NCBI GenBank assembly: GCA_030040055.1
Contig: JASHUK010000088.1
Location: forward strand, 1-7,505
Direction: 5' to 3'
Source of the DNA: Nitrososphaerales archaeon
GTDB taxonomy: Archaea; Thermoproteota; Nitrososphaeria; Nitrososphaerales; Gagatemarchaeaceae
Length of the DNA stretch: 7,505 nucleotides
Part shown: in pieces, positions 1-5,492 of the stretch
How the letters are laid out: each line of letters starts with the position of its first letter
How positions within the stretch are numbered: position 1 is the stretch's first letter
Notes under the pieces: model-generated
Told to the model about the DNA's origin: nothing
What the model saw: only the letters and a program-made list of their open reading frames with translations
The model's database searches: none
Program-made: the position numbers and the translations under genes

Positions 1-1315
1 CGATGTCCCCGGTGAGGAGCCAGCCGTGGTAGAAGGCCCTCTCCGTCTCCTCCTTCTGGTTCCAGTACCCCTTCATCACCTGGGCGCCCTTCACCGCTAT
101 CTCCCCCACCGCCCCGGGGGGGAGGACCTTGCTCGGGTCGGCCACGTCGACTATCGCCGCGTCGGTCTCCGGGAACGGTATCCCTATCGACCCTTCCTTC
201 GCCACCCCCGCGACGACGGGGTTGCAGTGGGTGAGGGCGCTCGTCTCGGAGAGCCCGTACCCCTCCACCAGCTTCCCGCCCGTCAGCTCCACGAAGCGCT
301 GCCTCGCGGCGGCGGGGAGGGCGGCCCCCCCGGACACGCAGACCCGGACCGAGCCTAGGTCGTAGCCGCTGGACTTCTTGTTGTTGTTAATCGCGATGTA
401 CATGGCAGGGACCCCGCAGAATATCGTGGCCCTCTTGGACTGGACCGTCTTCAGGACCTCCTCGACGTGGAAGCTCGGAAGCAGGAGTATCTCCGCCCCC
501 ACGAATATTGGGATGGTGAGGTTCGCAACCCCTCCGTAGACGTGGAACAGCGGGAGCACCGCCAGGAAGCGGTCGTCGCGGCTCAGGGGGAGGAAGCTGG
601 TCCCCCTGACCGTCATCGAGTAGATGTTGTAGTGGGTGAGCATGGCCCCCTTCGACACGCCGGTGGTCCCTCCCGTATACTGCAGGACCGCCAGGTCGCG
701 TTCGGGGTCCACAGCGACCGGCTCCCTCATCGGAATGGCGGACCGGGTCAGCCGCACGAAGTCCTTCGCCCCCTCCCTCTCCTCCCGGTGGACCCCCGCC
801 AGCCCTGCGAGGGTCCGCTTGACCCCGGGGAGGAAGTCCGTAACGCTCGTTGTTATCACTTCCCTGAGCGGGAGCCTCCTGCGGCAGCCTTCCAGGCTCG
901 CGTACAGGTCGTTCCCCCGGACGACGTCCTTCGCGGCTATCACGACCTCCGACCCGGAGTCCCTGAGCTGGTCCTCCAGCTCCCTCTCCTTGTAGAGCGG
1001 GCTGCACGCCACGATGACCCCTCCTGCCTCTAGGATCCCGAAGTAGGAGATGACGAACTGCGGGATGTTGGGCATGAAGATCGCGACCCTGTCGCCCTTC
1101 TTGACCCCGAGGCCGGCTAGGGCGGATGCGAAGCGCGAGGAGAGCTCGTCCACCTCTCCGTAGGAGAGCGTCCTCCCGTTGTAGTACAGGCACGGGGATG
1201 TCGGGCTGGCGGCGGCGGAGTCCCGGATCAGCGCGTAAAGGGGCTTGACGGCCGCGGGGCCCATCGGGACGGTCGCCTGTCTCTGCGCGGCGAGCCAGGG
1301 CCTCCCTCCTTCCAT
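1..1315 (-). CDS. Long-chain acyl-CoA synthetase (AMP-forming, FadD-like), C-terminus cut by window edge
   Basis: Activates a fatty or related carboxylic acid with ATP to an acyl-adenylate and then to acyl-CoA, in the cytosol. Reading the minus strand from the ATG at 1315 gives 438 uninterrupted codons to the left edge. The adenylate-forming family motifs appear in order: the phosphate-binding loop YTGGTTGVSKG (residues 213-223; the TGG form is usual in long-chain ligases), LPLFHVYG (254-261), SGGAALP (328-334), the adenine-binding YGLSET (353-358), and GWLLTGD at 431-437, whose Asp contacts the ribose in this family. Only the C-terminal lid domain, normally around 100-130 residues with the catalytic Lys, is missing. 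A CTTAAG box 30 nt upstream supports this start. The gene is divergent from the DUF373 gene. Family assignment is firm; substrate chain length cannot be read from the sequence. Straight-chain fatty acids are not the main membrane lipids of archaea, so a role in catabolism or special acyl groups is inferred. Confidence 0.93.
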   Translation of the reverse strand, partial: MEGGRPWLAAQRQATVPMGPAAVKPLYALIRDSAAASPTSPCLYYNGRTLSYGEVDELSSRFASALAGLGVKKGDRVAIFMPNIPQFVISYFGILEAGGVIVACSPLYKERELEDQLRDSGSEVVIAAKDVVRGNDLYASLEGCRRRLPLREVITTSVTDFLPGVKRTLAGLAGVHREEREGAKDFVRLTRSAIPMREPVAVDPERDLAVLQYTGGTTGVSKGAMLTHYNIYSMTVRGTSFLPLSRDDRFLAVLPLFHVYGGVANLTIPIFVGAEILLLPSFHVEEVLKTVQSKRATIFCGVPAMYIAINNNKKSSGYDLGSVRVCVSGGAALPAAARQRFVELTGGKLVEGYGLSETSALTHCNPVVAGVAKEGSIGIPFPETDAAIVDVADPSKVLPPGAVGEIAVKGAQVMKGYWNQKEETERAFYHGWLLTGDI

Positions 1316-1340
1316 CTCAGGCGTGGTTTGGCCTCCTGTT

Positions 1341-1350
1341 CCCTTAAGGC
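1341..1350 (-). promoter_or_regulatory. TATA-like box of the acyl-CoA synthetase gene
   Basis: On the minus strand this reads GCCTTAAGGG, an AT core in GC-rich surroundings. Its centre lies about 30 nt before the ATG at 1315, so transcription would begin only a few bases before the start codon, as in archaeal leaderless or near-leaderless genes. It was inferred from position and composition only. Confidence 0.5.
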
Positions 1351-1379
1351 TATCTGGCCGTCGTTTCGCACGGGTCTAC

Positions 1380-1389
1380 GCTTAAGTAT
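1380..1389 (+). promoter_or_regulatory. TATA-like box of the DUF373-uppS operon
   Basis: GCTTAAGTAT is centred about 27 nt before the ATG at 1412, the spacing expected for a leaderless archaeal transcript. It lies inside what would be coding sequence if the gene began at the upstream in-frame TTG at 1328, which is one reason for preferring ATG 1412. It sits about 39 bp from the opposed box of the acyl-CoA synthetase gene, so the 96-bp spacer carries two back-to-back promoters. Confidence 0.55.
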
Positions 1390-1411
1390 CTTCGGGCGGG
1401 TTTCGCGCCTC

Positions 1412-2542
1412 ATGTCGGGGGAGAAGGAGCACGAGCGCTATCTCGTCCTGTGCGTCGACAGGGACGACGACCTCGGCACGAAGGCCAGGGTGCAGAGCCC
1501 GGTCGTCGGCAGGGACGCGGCCATGGCCGCCGCGACCAAGCTCGCGCTCGCCGACCCGGAGGAAGCGGACTCCAATGCCATTTTCTCCGCCGTGAAGACG
1601 TACGACGAGCTGGTCAGGCAGGGGACCGACTGCGAGGTCGCGGTAGCATGCGGCGACACCGACAGGGGGATCCAGGCCGACCGGAACGTCAGCCGGGAGG
1701 TGCAGGGGGTACTCAGGGGAGGGAACTACACGGGGATAGTGTTCGTGTCGGACGGCGGGGACGACGAGCAGCTGGTCCCGGTCCTCCAGGGACTGAAGCC
1801 GATAGTGTCGGTGAAGAGGGTGGCCGTCAAGCACAGCCAGAGCGTGGAGGAGACCTACCAGGTCCTGGGAAGGTACCTGAGGATGCTGGTCTTCGACTCC
1901 CACTACTCGAGGTGGAGCCTCGGGGTTCCGGGGCTCATCTTCGTCATAGCCGGGGTGCTGATAATCTCGGGGCTGGTCTTCTACGCCTACCTGGCGATCC
2001 TTCTGATCCTCGGCGGGGCGTTCATCATCAGGGGCTTCAACGTCGACAGGACGGTGGCCAGCCTTCTGCGGAGGGGGCCCTACGGCTACATCCGCCTGTT
2101 CTCGATGGGGATGAGCGCGCTCGTGATACTCGTCGGGGTCTTCACCGGGAACAGCCTGGTCTATTCCCAGGACCCGGCGGACGTCGCGGCGGTCGGGCGC
2201 AACCCCGCCCTCCTCTTCTCGGTGGGTGGGAGGCTGGCGGGATACTTCATCAACGGGAGCCTCGACCTCGTCTGGGCGGGGATTGGGGTGTACGCGGCCG
2301 GCGCCCTGCTGTCTCACCTGGCGAGGGACAGCTCCCGGTGGAGGCGCGACGGGTTCGTGATAGTCATGCTGGCCCTCTTCTACCTCCCCGTCCAGACCTT
2401 CTCGGTCTACCTGATCGGGGGCACGGCTGCCTCGAGCTTCCTACTGATTTCGTACGTGCTGATGGGGCTGGCGGCGATCTTCGCCCTGACGACCACGATA
2501 TATCCGAGGGTCCGCGCCCGCCCGATCGACGAGAAGGACTAG
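1412..2542 (+). CDS. DUF373 family membrane protein
   Basis: The 376-aa protein from ATG 1412 has a cytosolic N-terminal domain (about 1-165) followed by about six predicted membrane segments (roughly 172-190, 192-208, 230-248, 284-302, 314-334, 341-361) and a short charged tail. The N-domain matches the archaeal DUF373 family: VDRDDDLG at 15-22, then GR near 33-34 and LALADPEEADSNAIF at 44-58. Three predicted beta strands each end in an acidic loop (VDRDDD at 15-20, CGDTD at 80-84, SDGGDDE at 113-119), which suggests a Rossmann-like fold with a metal- or phosphate-binding edge; this is inference. The biochemical role of the family is not known to me. Its stop codon is 3 nt before uppS, so the two are cotranscribed, hinting at a role linked to polyprenyl phosphate, its membrane handling or glycan transfer. 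An upstream TTG (1328) would add 28 residues but would place the TATA box inside the gene. Confidence 0.9.
   Translation: MSGEKEHERYLVLCVDRDDDLGTKARVQSPVVGRDAAMAAATKLALADPEEADSNAIFSAVKTYDELVRQGTDCEVAVACGDTDRGIQADRNVSREVQGVLRGGNYTGIVFVSDGGDDEQLVPVLQGLKPIVSVKRVAVKHSQSVEETYQVLGRYLRMLVFDSHYSRWSLGVPGLIFVIAGVLIISGLVFYAYLAILLILGGAFIIRGFNVDRTVASLLRRGPYGYIRLFSMGMSALVILVGVFTGNSLVYSQDPADVAAVGRNPALLFSVGGRLAGYFINGSLDLVWAGIGVYAAGALLSHLARDSSRWRRDGFVIVMLALFYLPVQTFSVYLIGGTAASSFLLISYVLMGLAAIFALTTTIYPRVRARPIDEKD
2534..2538 (+). promoter_or_regulatory. Shine-Dalgarno-like site for uppS
   Basis: AAGGA lies 7 nt before the GTG start of uppS and inside the last codons of the DUF373 gene. Its AGGA part is complementary to the CACCUCCU-type 3' end of archaeal 16S rRNA. 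The other genes here start close behind a TATA box with no room for such a site, so this supports uppS as the internal cistron of a polycistronic mRNA. Confidence 0.45.
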
Positions 2543-2545
2543 CCC

Positions 2546-3328
2546 GTGCTCGAGTCTGCCCTGAGGACGCTTGGAGTCTACCGGCTGTACGAGGGACGGC
2601 TGCAGAAGCAGGTCGAGGGGGACAGGGTCCCGGGGCACATCGGGATAATCCTGGACGGCAACAGGAGGTGGGCCTTCAACCAGGGGGTCGCGGAGGGGAT
2701 CGGGCACGAGGAGGGGGCCAACCGGGCCGAGGAGCTTCTCGACTGGTGCCACGAGCTCAAGATCAGGACCGTCACGCTGTACGTGCTGTCGACCGAGAAC
2801 CTCGACCGGACACCGGACGAGCTCCGCGAGCTGTTCGCCCTCATCGAGGCGAGGCTCTCCCGCCTCCTTTCAGACGGGCGCATCGACAGGTACCACGTTC
2901 GGGTGAAGGCGATAGGCCAGATGGGGCTGCTGCCCCAGTCGGTCCGGGACCTCCTCTCGGCGATCGAAGAGAAGACGAAGGACTACGAGGAGCACTACCT
3001 GAACATCGCCGTCGCCTACGGGGGGAGGGCGGAGATAACGGACATGGTGAGGTCGGTGGCCCAGGCCGTCAGGGACGGGAAGCTCGACCCCCAGCAGATA
3101 ACGGAGCAGACGGTCGCGGAGAGGCTCTACACCTCCTACCTCCCCAACCAGGAGCCCGACCTGATAATCAGGACGTCCGGGGAGGAGAGGATGAGCGGCT
3201 TCCTGCTCTGGCAGGGAGCGTACTCCGAGCTGGTCTTCGTTGACGTCTTCTGGCCGTCCTTCAGGAAGATAGACCTGATGAGGGCGATCCTCACGTACCA
3301 GCGCCGGACAAGGAGGCACGGCAGATGA
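2546..3328 (+). CDS. uppS: Polyprenyl diphosphate synthase (cis-prenyltransferase, UppS family)
   Basis: Extends an allylic prenyl diphosphate with isopentenyl diphosphate in cis to make the long polyprenyl chain that, as a phosphate, carries glycans across archaeal membranes. The 260-aa length is typical. Family motifs are intact: HIGIILDGNRRWA at 31-43 with the catalytic Asp37; the STEN segment at 82-85; NIAVAYGGRAEI at 153-164; and the IPP/Mg-binding block IIRTSGEERMSGFLLWQ at 207-223, holding Arg209, Arg215 and Ser217 (E. coli Arg194, Arg200, Ser202), followed by Glu228 (E. coli Glu213). FWPSF at 235-239 matches the family's C-terminal motif. The GTG start follows the DUF373 stop by 3 nt, with an AAGGA ribosome-binding site inside that gene. 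Chain length is not readable from these motifs. Confidence 0.96.
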   Translation: MLESALRTLGVYRLYEGRLQKQVEGDRVPGHIGIILDGNRRWAFNQGVAEGIGHEEGANRAEELLDWCHELKIRTVTLYVLSTENLDRTPDELRELFALIEARLSRLLSDGRIDRYHVRVKAIGQMGLLPQSVRDLLSAIEEKTKDYEEHYLNIAVAYGGRAEITDMVRSVAQAVRDGKLDPQQITEQTVAERLYTSYLPNQEPDLIIRTSGEERMSGFLLWQGAYSELVFVDVFWPSFRKIDLMRAILTYQRRTRRHGR

Positions 3329-3335
3329 GCGGGAA

Positions 3336-3347
3336 CGGTTATAACCG
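3336..3347 (+). promoter_or_regulatory. Palindromic TATA box of the L22e-like gene
   Basis: CGGTTATAACCG is a perfect 12-bp palindrome in the 43-bp gap after uppS. Its centre is 30 nt before the TTG at 3372, giving a leader of only a few bases. It separates this gene transcriptionally from uppS and supports the TTG as the start. Nine bases (TTATAACCG) recur in the box at 4239-4249. Confidence 0.6.
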
Positions 3348-3371
3348 GTCGGGGGGCCGGGGCGACCCAGA

Positions 3372-3800
3372 TTGAAGATAGATCTGGGGACGTTCAAGGA
3401 CAACGGGGAGGAGCTGGTGGCCTTCCTCGAGCCCAGGGTCGGCACCAAGCCGACCGTCGACGGGGAGGCCCTTGAGATCGACGACGGCTCGCTGCGGAAG
3501 GGGGTTAGGCCGCGCCACGTCAAGACCTACCTGAAGCGGTTCCTGTTCATGAAGGGGGTCCGGAAGAAGTACAGGGTGCTCGTTGCCGGGGCGGAGCTCT
3601 CGATAGTGGAGCTCGAGGTCCCCGAGGAGAAGGAGAAGGAAGAGGAGAAGGCCGCAGGCGTCGCGAAGGAGGAGCAGACGAAGGAGGCCCCCAAGGAGGA
3701 GCAGAAGGAGGAGAAGCCGAAGGAGAAGGCCGAGAAGCCGAAGGCGCCGAAGAAGGCGAAGCCTAAGAAGAAGAAGACCGAGCAGGACTCGAGCTCTTAG
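3372..3800 (+). CDS. Ribosomal protein L22e-like protein with Lys/Glu-rich tail
   Basis: 142 aa from a TTG start placed 30 nt after a clear TATA box. The first ~84 residues resemble the eukaryotic large-subunit protein L22e in the order and type of elements: an N-terminal strand and helix (DLGTFKDNGEELVAFLEPRV, 4-23, compare the ...FEQFLQERI helix of L22e), then a basic helix RPRHVKTYLKRFLFMKG (46-62, compare ...SKRYLKYLTKKYLKKNN), and two closing strands KYRVLVA and LSIVELEV (compare WLRVVA and YELRYF). I recalled the human sequence for this; no alignment was run. Residues 85-140 are a low-complexity tail of Lys, Glu, Pro and Ala, changing from mixed charge to strongly basic, as in many ribosomal protein extensions. 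It would bind the 50S subunit's rRNA. The 3' end overlaps the convergent unknown gene by 38 bp. A nucleic-acid-binding protein outside the ribosome is the main alternative. Confidence 0.72.
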   Translation: MKIDLGTFKDNGEELVAFLEPRVGTKPTVDGEALEIDDGSLRKGVRPRHVKTYLKRFLFMKGVRKKYRVLVAGAELSIVELEVPEEKEKEEEKAAGVAKEEQTKEAPKEEQKEEKPKEKAEKPKAPKKAKPKKKKTEQDSSS

Positions 3801-4206
3801 GCTCGGCGGAACGCCTCCTCCCTCTCGACCGCTGCATCAGCAGGACCCGCAGGTAGTTCCTCCCCTCCCTGAGCTCCTTAAGCGCCCTCTTCAGGTCGCC
3901 CAGCGCGAACTCCTCCGACGCCGACGCGACCTTCTTCATGGCGAAGCCGAGAGCCTGCCTCTCGTCTGGGACGACGTACGGCTTGACGTTGATGAACCTC
4001 CCCGGGTTCTCGTCGTCGAGCTCGACCTTGATGAAGAAGACGCTCTTCTCGACCAGGACGTAGGCGGTCCAGGCCGACGTGACCTGGTCCTCGGTCAGGT
4101 CCCCCGAAACCTTCGGCAGGAGCCCTGAGATGATGCTCCTGGCCTCGGCGAGGTCCGAGGACGTCTCCTCCCTCCAGTCGGTCTTCCGGCCCTTCTGGTC
4201 CCCCAA
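3763..4206 (-). CDS. Conserved-looking protein of unknown function, 147 aa
   Basis: I do not recognise this protein. From a TTG at 4206 it encodes a basic N-terminus, a helix around 14-30 (SSDLAEARSIISGLL), two probable strands (AYVLVEKSVFFIKVEL 48-63; RFINVKPYVV 70-79), a long helical region DERQALGFAMKKVASASEEF...LGDLKRALKELREGRNYLRVLL (81-123), and an Arg/Ser-rich, probably disordered tail (126-147). There is no signal peptide or membrane segment, so it should be cytosolic. The ordered core and GC3-rich codon use argue for a real gene. The last 12 codons plus the stop are antisense to the Lys-rich tail of the L22e-like gene, which explains their low complexity. It diverges from the duplicated-domain gene across a shared TATA-like box. 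The TTG start is the only start available upstream of the core. Confidence 0.75.
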   Translation of the reverse strand: MGDQKGRKTDWREETSSDLAEARSIISGLLPKVSGDLTEDQVTSAWTAYVLVEKSVFFIKVELDDENPGRFINVKPYVVPDERQALGFAMKKVASASEEFALGDLKRALKELREGRNYLRVLLMQRSRGRRRSAEPKSSSPARSSSS

Positions 4207-4238
4207 GATTAACGGGTGCCCGGCTTCCGCCCGTTCAA

Positions 4239-4249
4239 CCTTATAACCG
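4239..4249. promoter_or_regulatory. Shared, possibly bidirectional TATA box
   Basis: CCTTATAACCG contains the self-complementary core TTATAA (4241-4246). On the plus strand the core lies 26 nt before the TTG at 4270, ideal for a leaderless transcript. On the minus strand it lies about 37 nt before the TTG at 4206, leaving a leader of about 10 nt. No other AT-rich box fits the minus-strand gene, since TTAAT at 4209-4213 is too close to its start. Use in both directions is inferred. Confidence 0.5.
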
Positions 4250-4269
4250 TCAGCCCGCGGGCACGCCCG

Positions 4270-4950
4270 TTGCCAAAGAAGGACGAAGTCCGGATAGGCG
4301 GGGCCTGCTTCGTGAGGCTGGACTCTCTCGCGGAGCTCGGGAGGCTCTCCTGCGCGCTGGAGCGCGCCCCCTTCCCGCTCTTCGCCTTCAAGTCCGGGGG
4401 CCTGTACAGGATCGCGGCGCAGGCCGACCTGTTCATGGGGACCCCGATCTTCTACTACTTCGACTCGGAGAAGACAGGCGAGTTCCTCGCCTACAGGAAC
4501 TCCGGGGACGGGGAGGATGTGCAGCTGGTGGGGGCCGCGAACAACGCGTCGTACCTCTACGCCCCTGTGATCAGGATCAGCAAGATGCCTGACTCGCTGG
4601 AGCCGAAGAAGGACTTCCCCGACAAGTTCATGTCGATAGAGGTGGAGGATCTCCCCAGCCTCGTCAAGGTCGGGACATACAAGATGCTCTTCGAGGAGCC
4701 CCCCCTACCGCTCTTCTCCTTCGAGAACGGCAAGGGCTGGCTGATCGGGACGTTCGCTAGGATAGACGACTACGAGGAGGCGTCGATATTCTTCTACGCC
4801 CGGACGTCGGGGGGGCCCACGTCGGGCTTCGTGAAGTATTCCCCCGACAAGATCTCGGAGACCGCCTTCGTCGGGAAGACCGACGAGCACGGCTTCTACT
4901 ACATCAAGGTCCTCAAGCTGGCCGAGCCGCACCCCCTCGTCCAGTTCTGA
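4270..4950 (+). CDS. Unknown protein of two tandem ~100-aa domains
   Basis: 226 aa, cytosolic in appearance (no signal peptide or membrane segment), not recognised as any named family. It consists of two diverged copies of one domain: copy 1 about residues 12-107, copy 2 about 121-220. Matching landmarks in order are PFPLFAF (34-40) / PLPLFSF (145-151); TPIFYYFDS (58-66) / ASIFFYART (171-179); and SYLYAPVIRISKMP (94-107) / GFYYIKVLKLAEP (208-220), offset by about 111-114 residues. Each copy looks mostly beta with many aromatic residues, which could suit ligand, nucleic-acid or protein binding. The TTG at 4270 is chosen because a TATA box is centred 26 nt upstream. The in-frame GTG at 4216 would put that box inside the coding sequence and add an N-terminus unlike the start of the second copy. 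The stop lies 9 bp from the convergent Nudix gene. Confidence 0.85.
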   Translation: MPKKDEVRIGGACFVRLDSLAELGRLSCALERAPFPLFAFKSGGLYRIAAQADLFMGTPIFYYFDSEKTGEFLAYRNSGDGEDVQLVGAANNASYLYAPVIRISKMPDSLEPKKDFPDKFMSIEVEDLPSLVKVGTYKMLFEEPPLPLFSFENGKGWLIGTFARIDDYEEASIFFYARTSGGPTSGFVKYSPDKISETAFVGKTDEHGFYYIKVLKLAEPHPLVQF

Positions 4951-4959
4951 CCAGGCGCC

Positions 4960-5376
4960 TCAGCCGGGGGCGGCCAGGAAGGCCTCCGCGTCCTCGAGGA
5001 TGTTCCTCGAGTTCTGGTACGTGGCCCTCGCCTTCGCCTCTCCGTAGTCGAGCCACTCGAACCCCTGGTGCTCGAAGGATATCTTGACGCCCGCCCCTCC
5101 GCTCCGCGCCAGCAGGTAGACGACCTCCTTGTGCACGTTCTTGCCGTCCCTCCTGTAGAAGTACTCGACCACCCTTCGGAACCCCGGCACCATCGAGAGG
5201 TCTGAGAGGGCGGTCTCCTCGGCGACCTCCCTCAGCACGGTCTGCAGCTCCGTCTCCCCCTCCTCCATGTTACCTTTCGGGAAGTCCCACCTGCCGTTGT
5301 TGAGCAGCAGGAGGTAGGACCTCGCGCCCCCCTCGCCCTCCTTGAAGACGACGGCCCCCGCCGAGCGCTCCTCCAC
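4960..5376 (-). CDS. Nudix hydrolase, Ap4A hydrolase-like
   Basis: 138 aa, a typical single Nudix domain. It likely splits diadenosine tetraphosphate or a related nucleoside polyphosphate in the cytosol. The Nudix box runs from Gly35 to Leu57 with the Glu41, REVAEE (49-54) metal-binding residues in place; the usual Gly before the last hydrophobic residue is Ala56. Features shared with the asymmetric bis(5'-nucleosyl)-tetraphosphatase group are the N-terminal SAGAVVF (5-11), WDFPKG (30-35) just before the box, the EYFYRRDGK..HKEVVYLL segment (71-89), EHQGFEWLDYGEA (102-114) and the closing TYQNSRNILEDAE helix (119-131). The GTG start lies 25 nt after a TATA-like box, so the mRNA should be leaderless. 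It is divergent from the inositol-phosphate synthase gene. Substrate assignment comes from motif resemblance only; a general housecleaning Nudix role is the alternative. Confidence 0.9.
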   Translation of the reverse strand: MEERSAGAVVFKEGEGGARSYLLLLNNGRWDFPKGNMEEGETELQTVLREVAEETALSDLSMVPGFRRVVEYFYRRDGKNVHKEVVYLLARSGGAGVKISFEHQGFEWLDYGEAKARATYQNSRNILEDAEAFLAAPG

Positions 5377-5396
5377 GCCCCGAGGAGGGGCCCTTC

Positions 5397-5406
5397 GATT
5401 ATTAGC
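5397..5406 (-). promoter_or_regulatory. TATA-like box of the Nudix gene
   Basis: On the minus strand this reads GCTAATAATC, an AT-rich core in GC-rich DNA. It is centred about 25 nt before the GTG at 5376, the canonical spacing for an archaeal leaderless start. Confidence 0.55.
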
Positions 5407-5427
5407 GTTGCGCGGAAGCCGGGGGCG

Positions 5428-5450
5428 GGCCGCTCCGTCGCGGAGCGGCC
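5428..5450. repeat. Perfect 10-bp inverted repeat in the divergent Nudix/inositol synthase promoter
   Basis: GGCCGCTCCG and CGGAGCGGCC are exact reverse complements separated by TCG. The repeat ends 5 bp before the TATA-like box of the inositol-phosphate synthase gene, where TFB or a regulator would bind, and lies 21 bp from the opposed Nudix box. It is outside both transcripts if the predicted start sites hold, so an operator for a dimeric regulator is more likely than an RNA hairpin. No binding protein is identified. Confidence 0.55.
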
Positions 5451-5455
5451 AAATC

Positions 5456-5463
5456 GTTTTATC
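5456..5463 (+). promoter_or_regulatory. TATA-like box of the inositol-phosphate synthase gene
   Basis: GTTTTATC is centred about 33 nt before the TTG at 5493, which implies a leader of around 8 nt. It is the only T/A-rich stretch at a suitable distance upstream of this start. Confidence 0.5.
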
Positions 5464-5492
5464 ACCGCCTTCCCGGCCAGGAAAATCCGGAC

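Noticed and set aside
387..1193. A 268-codon minus-strand frame inside the acyl-CoA synthetase gene
   Set aside because: It is in the wrong frame. The correct minus-strand frame from 1315 is open to the edge and contains all synthetase motifs.
1328..1411. N-terminal extension of the DUF373 protein from TTG 1328
   Set aside because: The TATA-like box at 1380-1389 fits the ATG at 1412, and DUF373 proteins begin close to the VDRDDD strand.
1450..3243. A long open plus-strand frame of 597 codons across the DUF373 and uppS genes
   Set aside because: It is an out-of-frame shadow dominated by Gly, Arg, Pro and Ala with no domain. The real genes in other frames carry complete family motifs.
3621..3779. 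Purine-rich, repeat-like DNA in the L22e-like tail
   Set aside because: The pattern comes from runs of Lys and Glu codons with no fixed unit length, so it is coding low complexity rather than a tandem repeat.
4253..4262. GCCCGCGGGC palindrome between the TATA box and the TTG at 4270
   Set aside because: A 10-bp all-GC palindrome is expected fairly often at this GC content, and nothing else marks it as an operator.
4216..4269. N-terminal extension of the duplicated-domain protein from GTG 4216
   Set aside because: The extension contains the TATA box at 4241-4246, which fits a leaderless start at TTG 4270.
5377..5391. GCCCC/GGGGC short inverted repeat just before the Nudix start
   Set aside because: Five-base GC arms are too short to set apart from background here.
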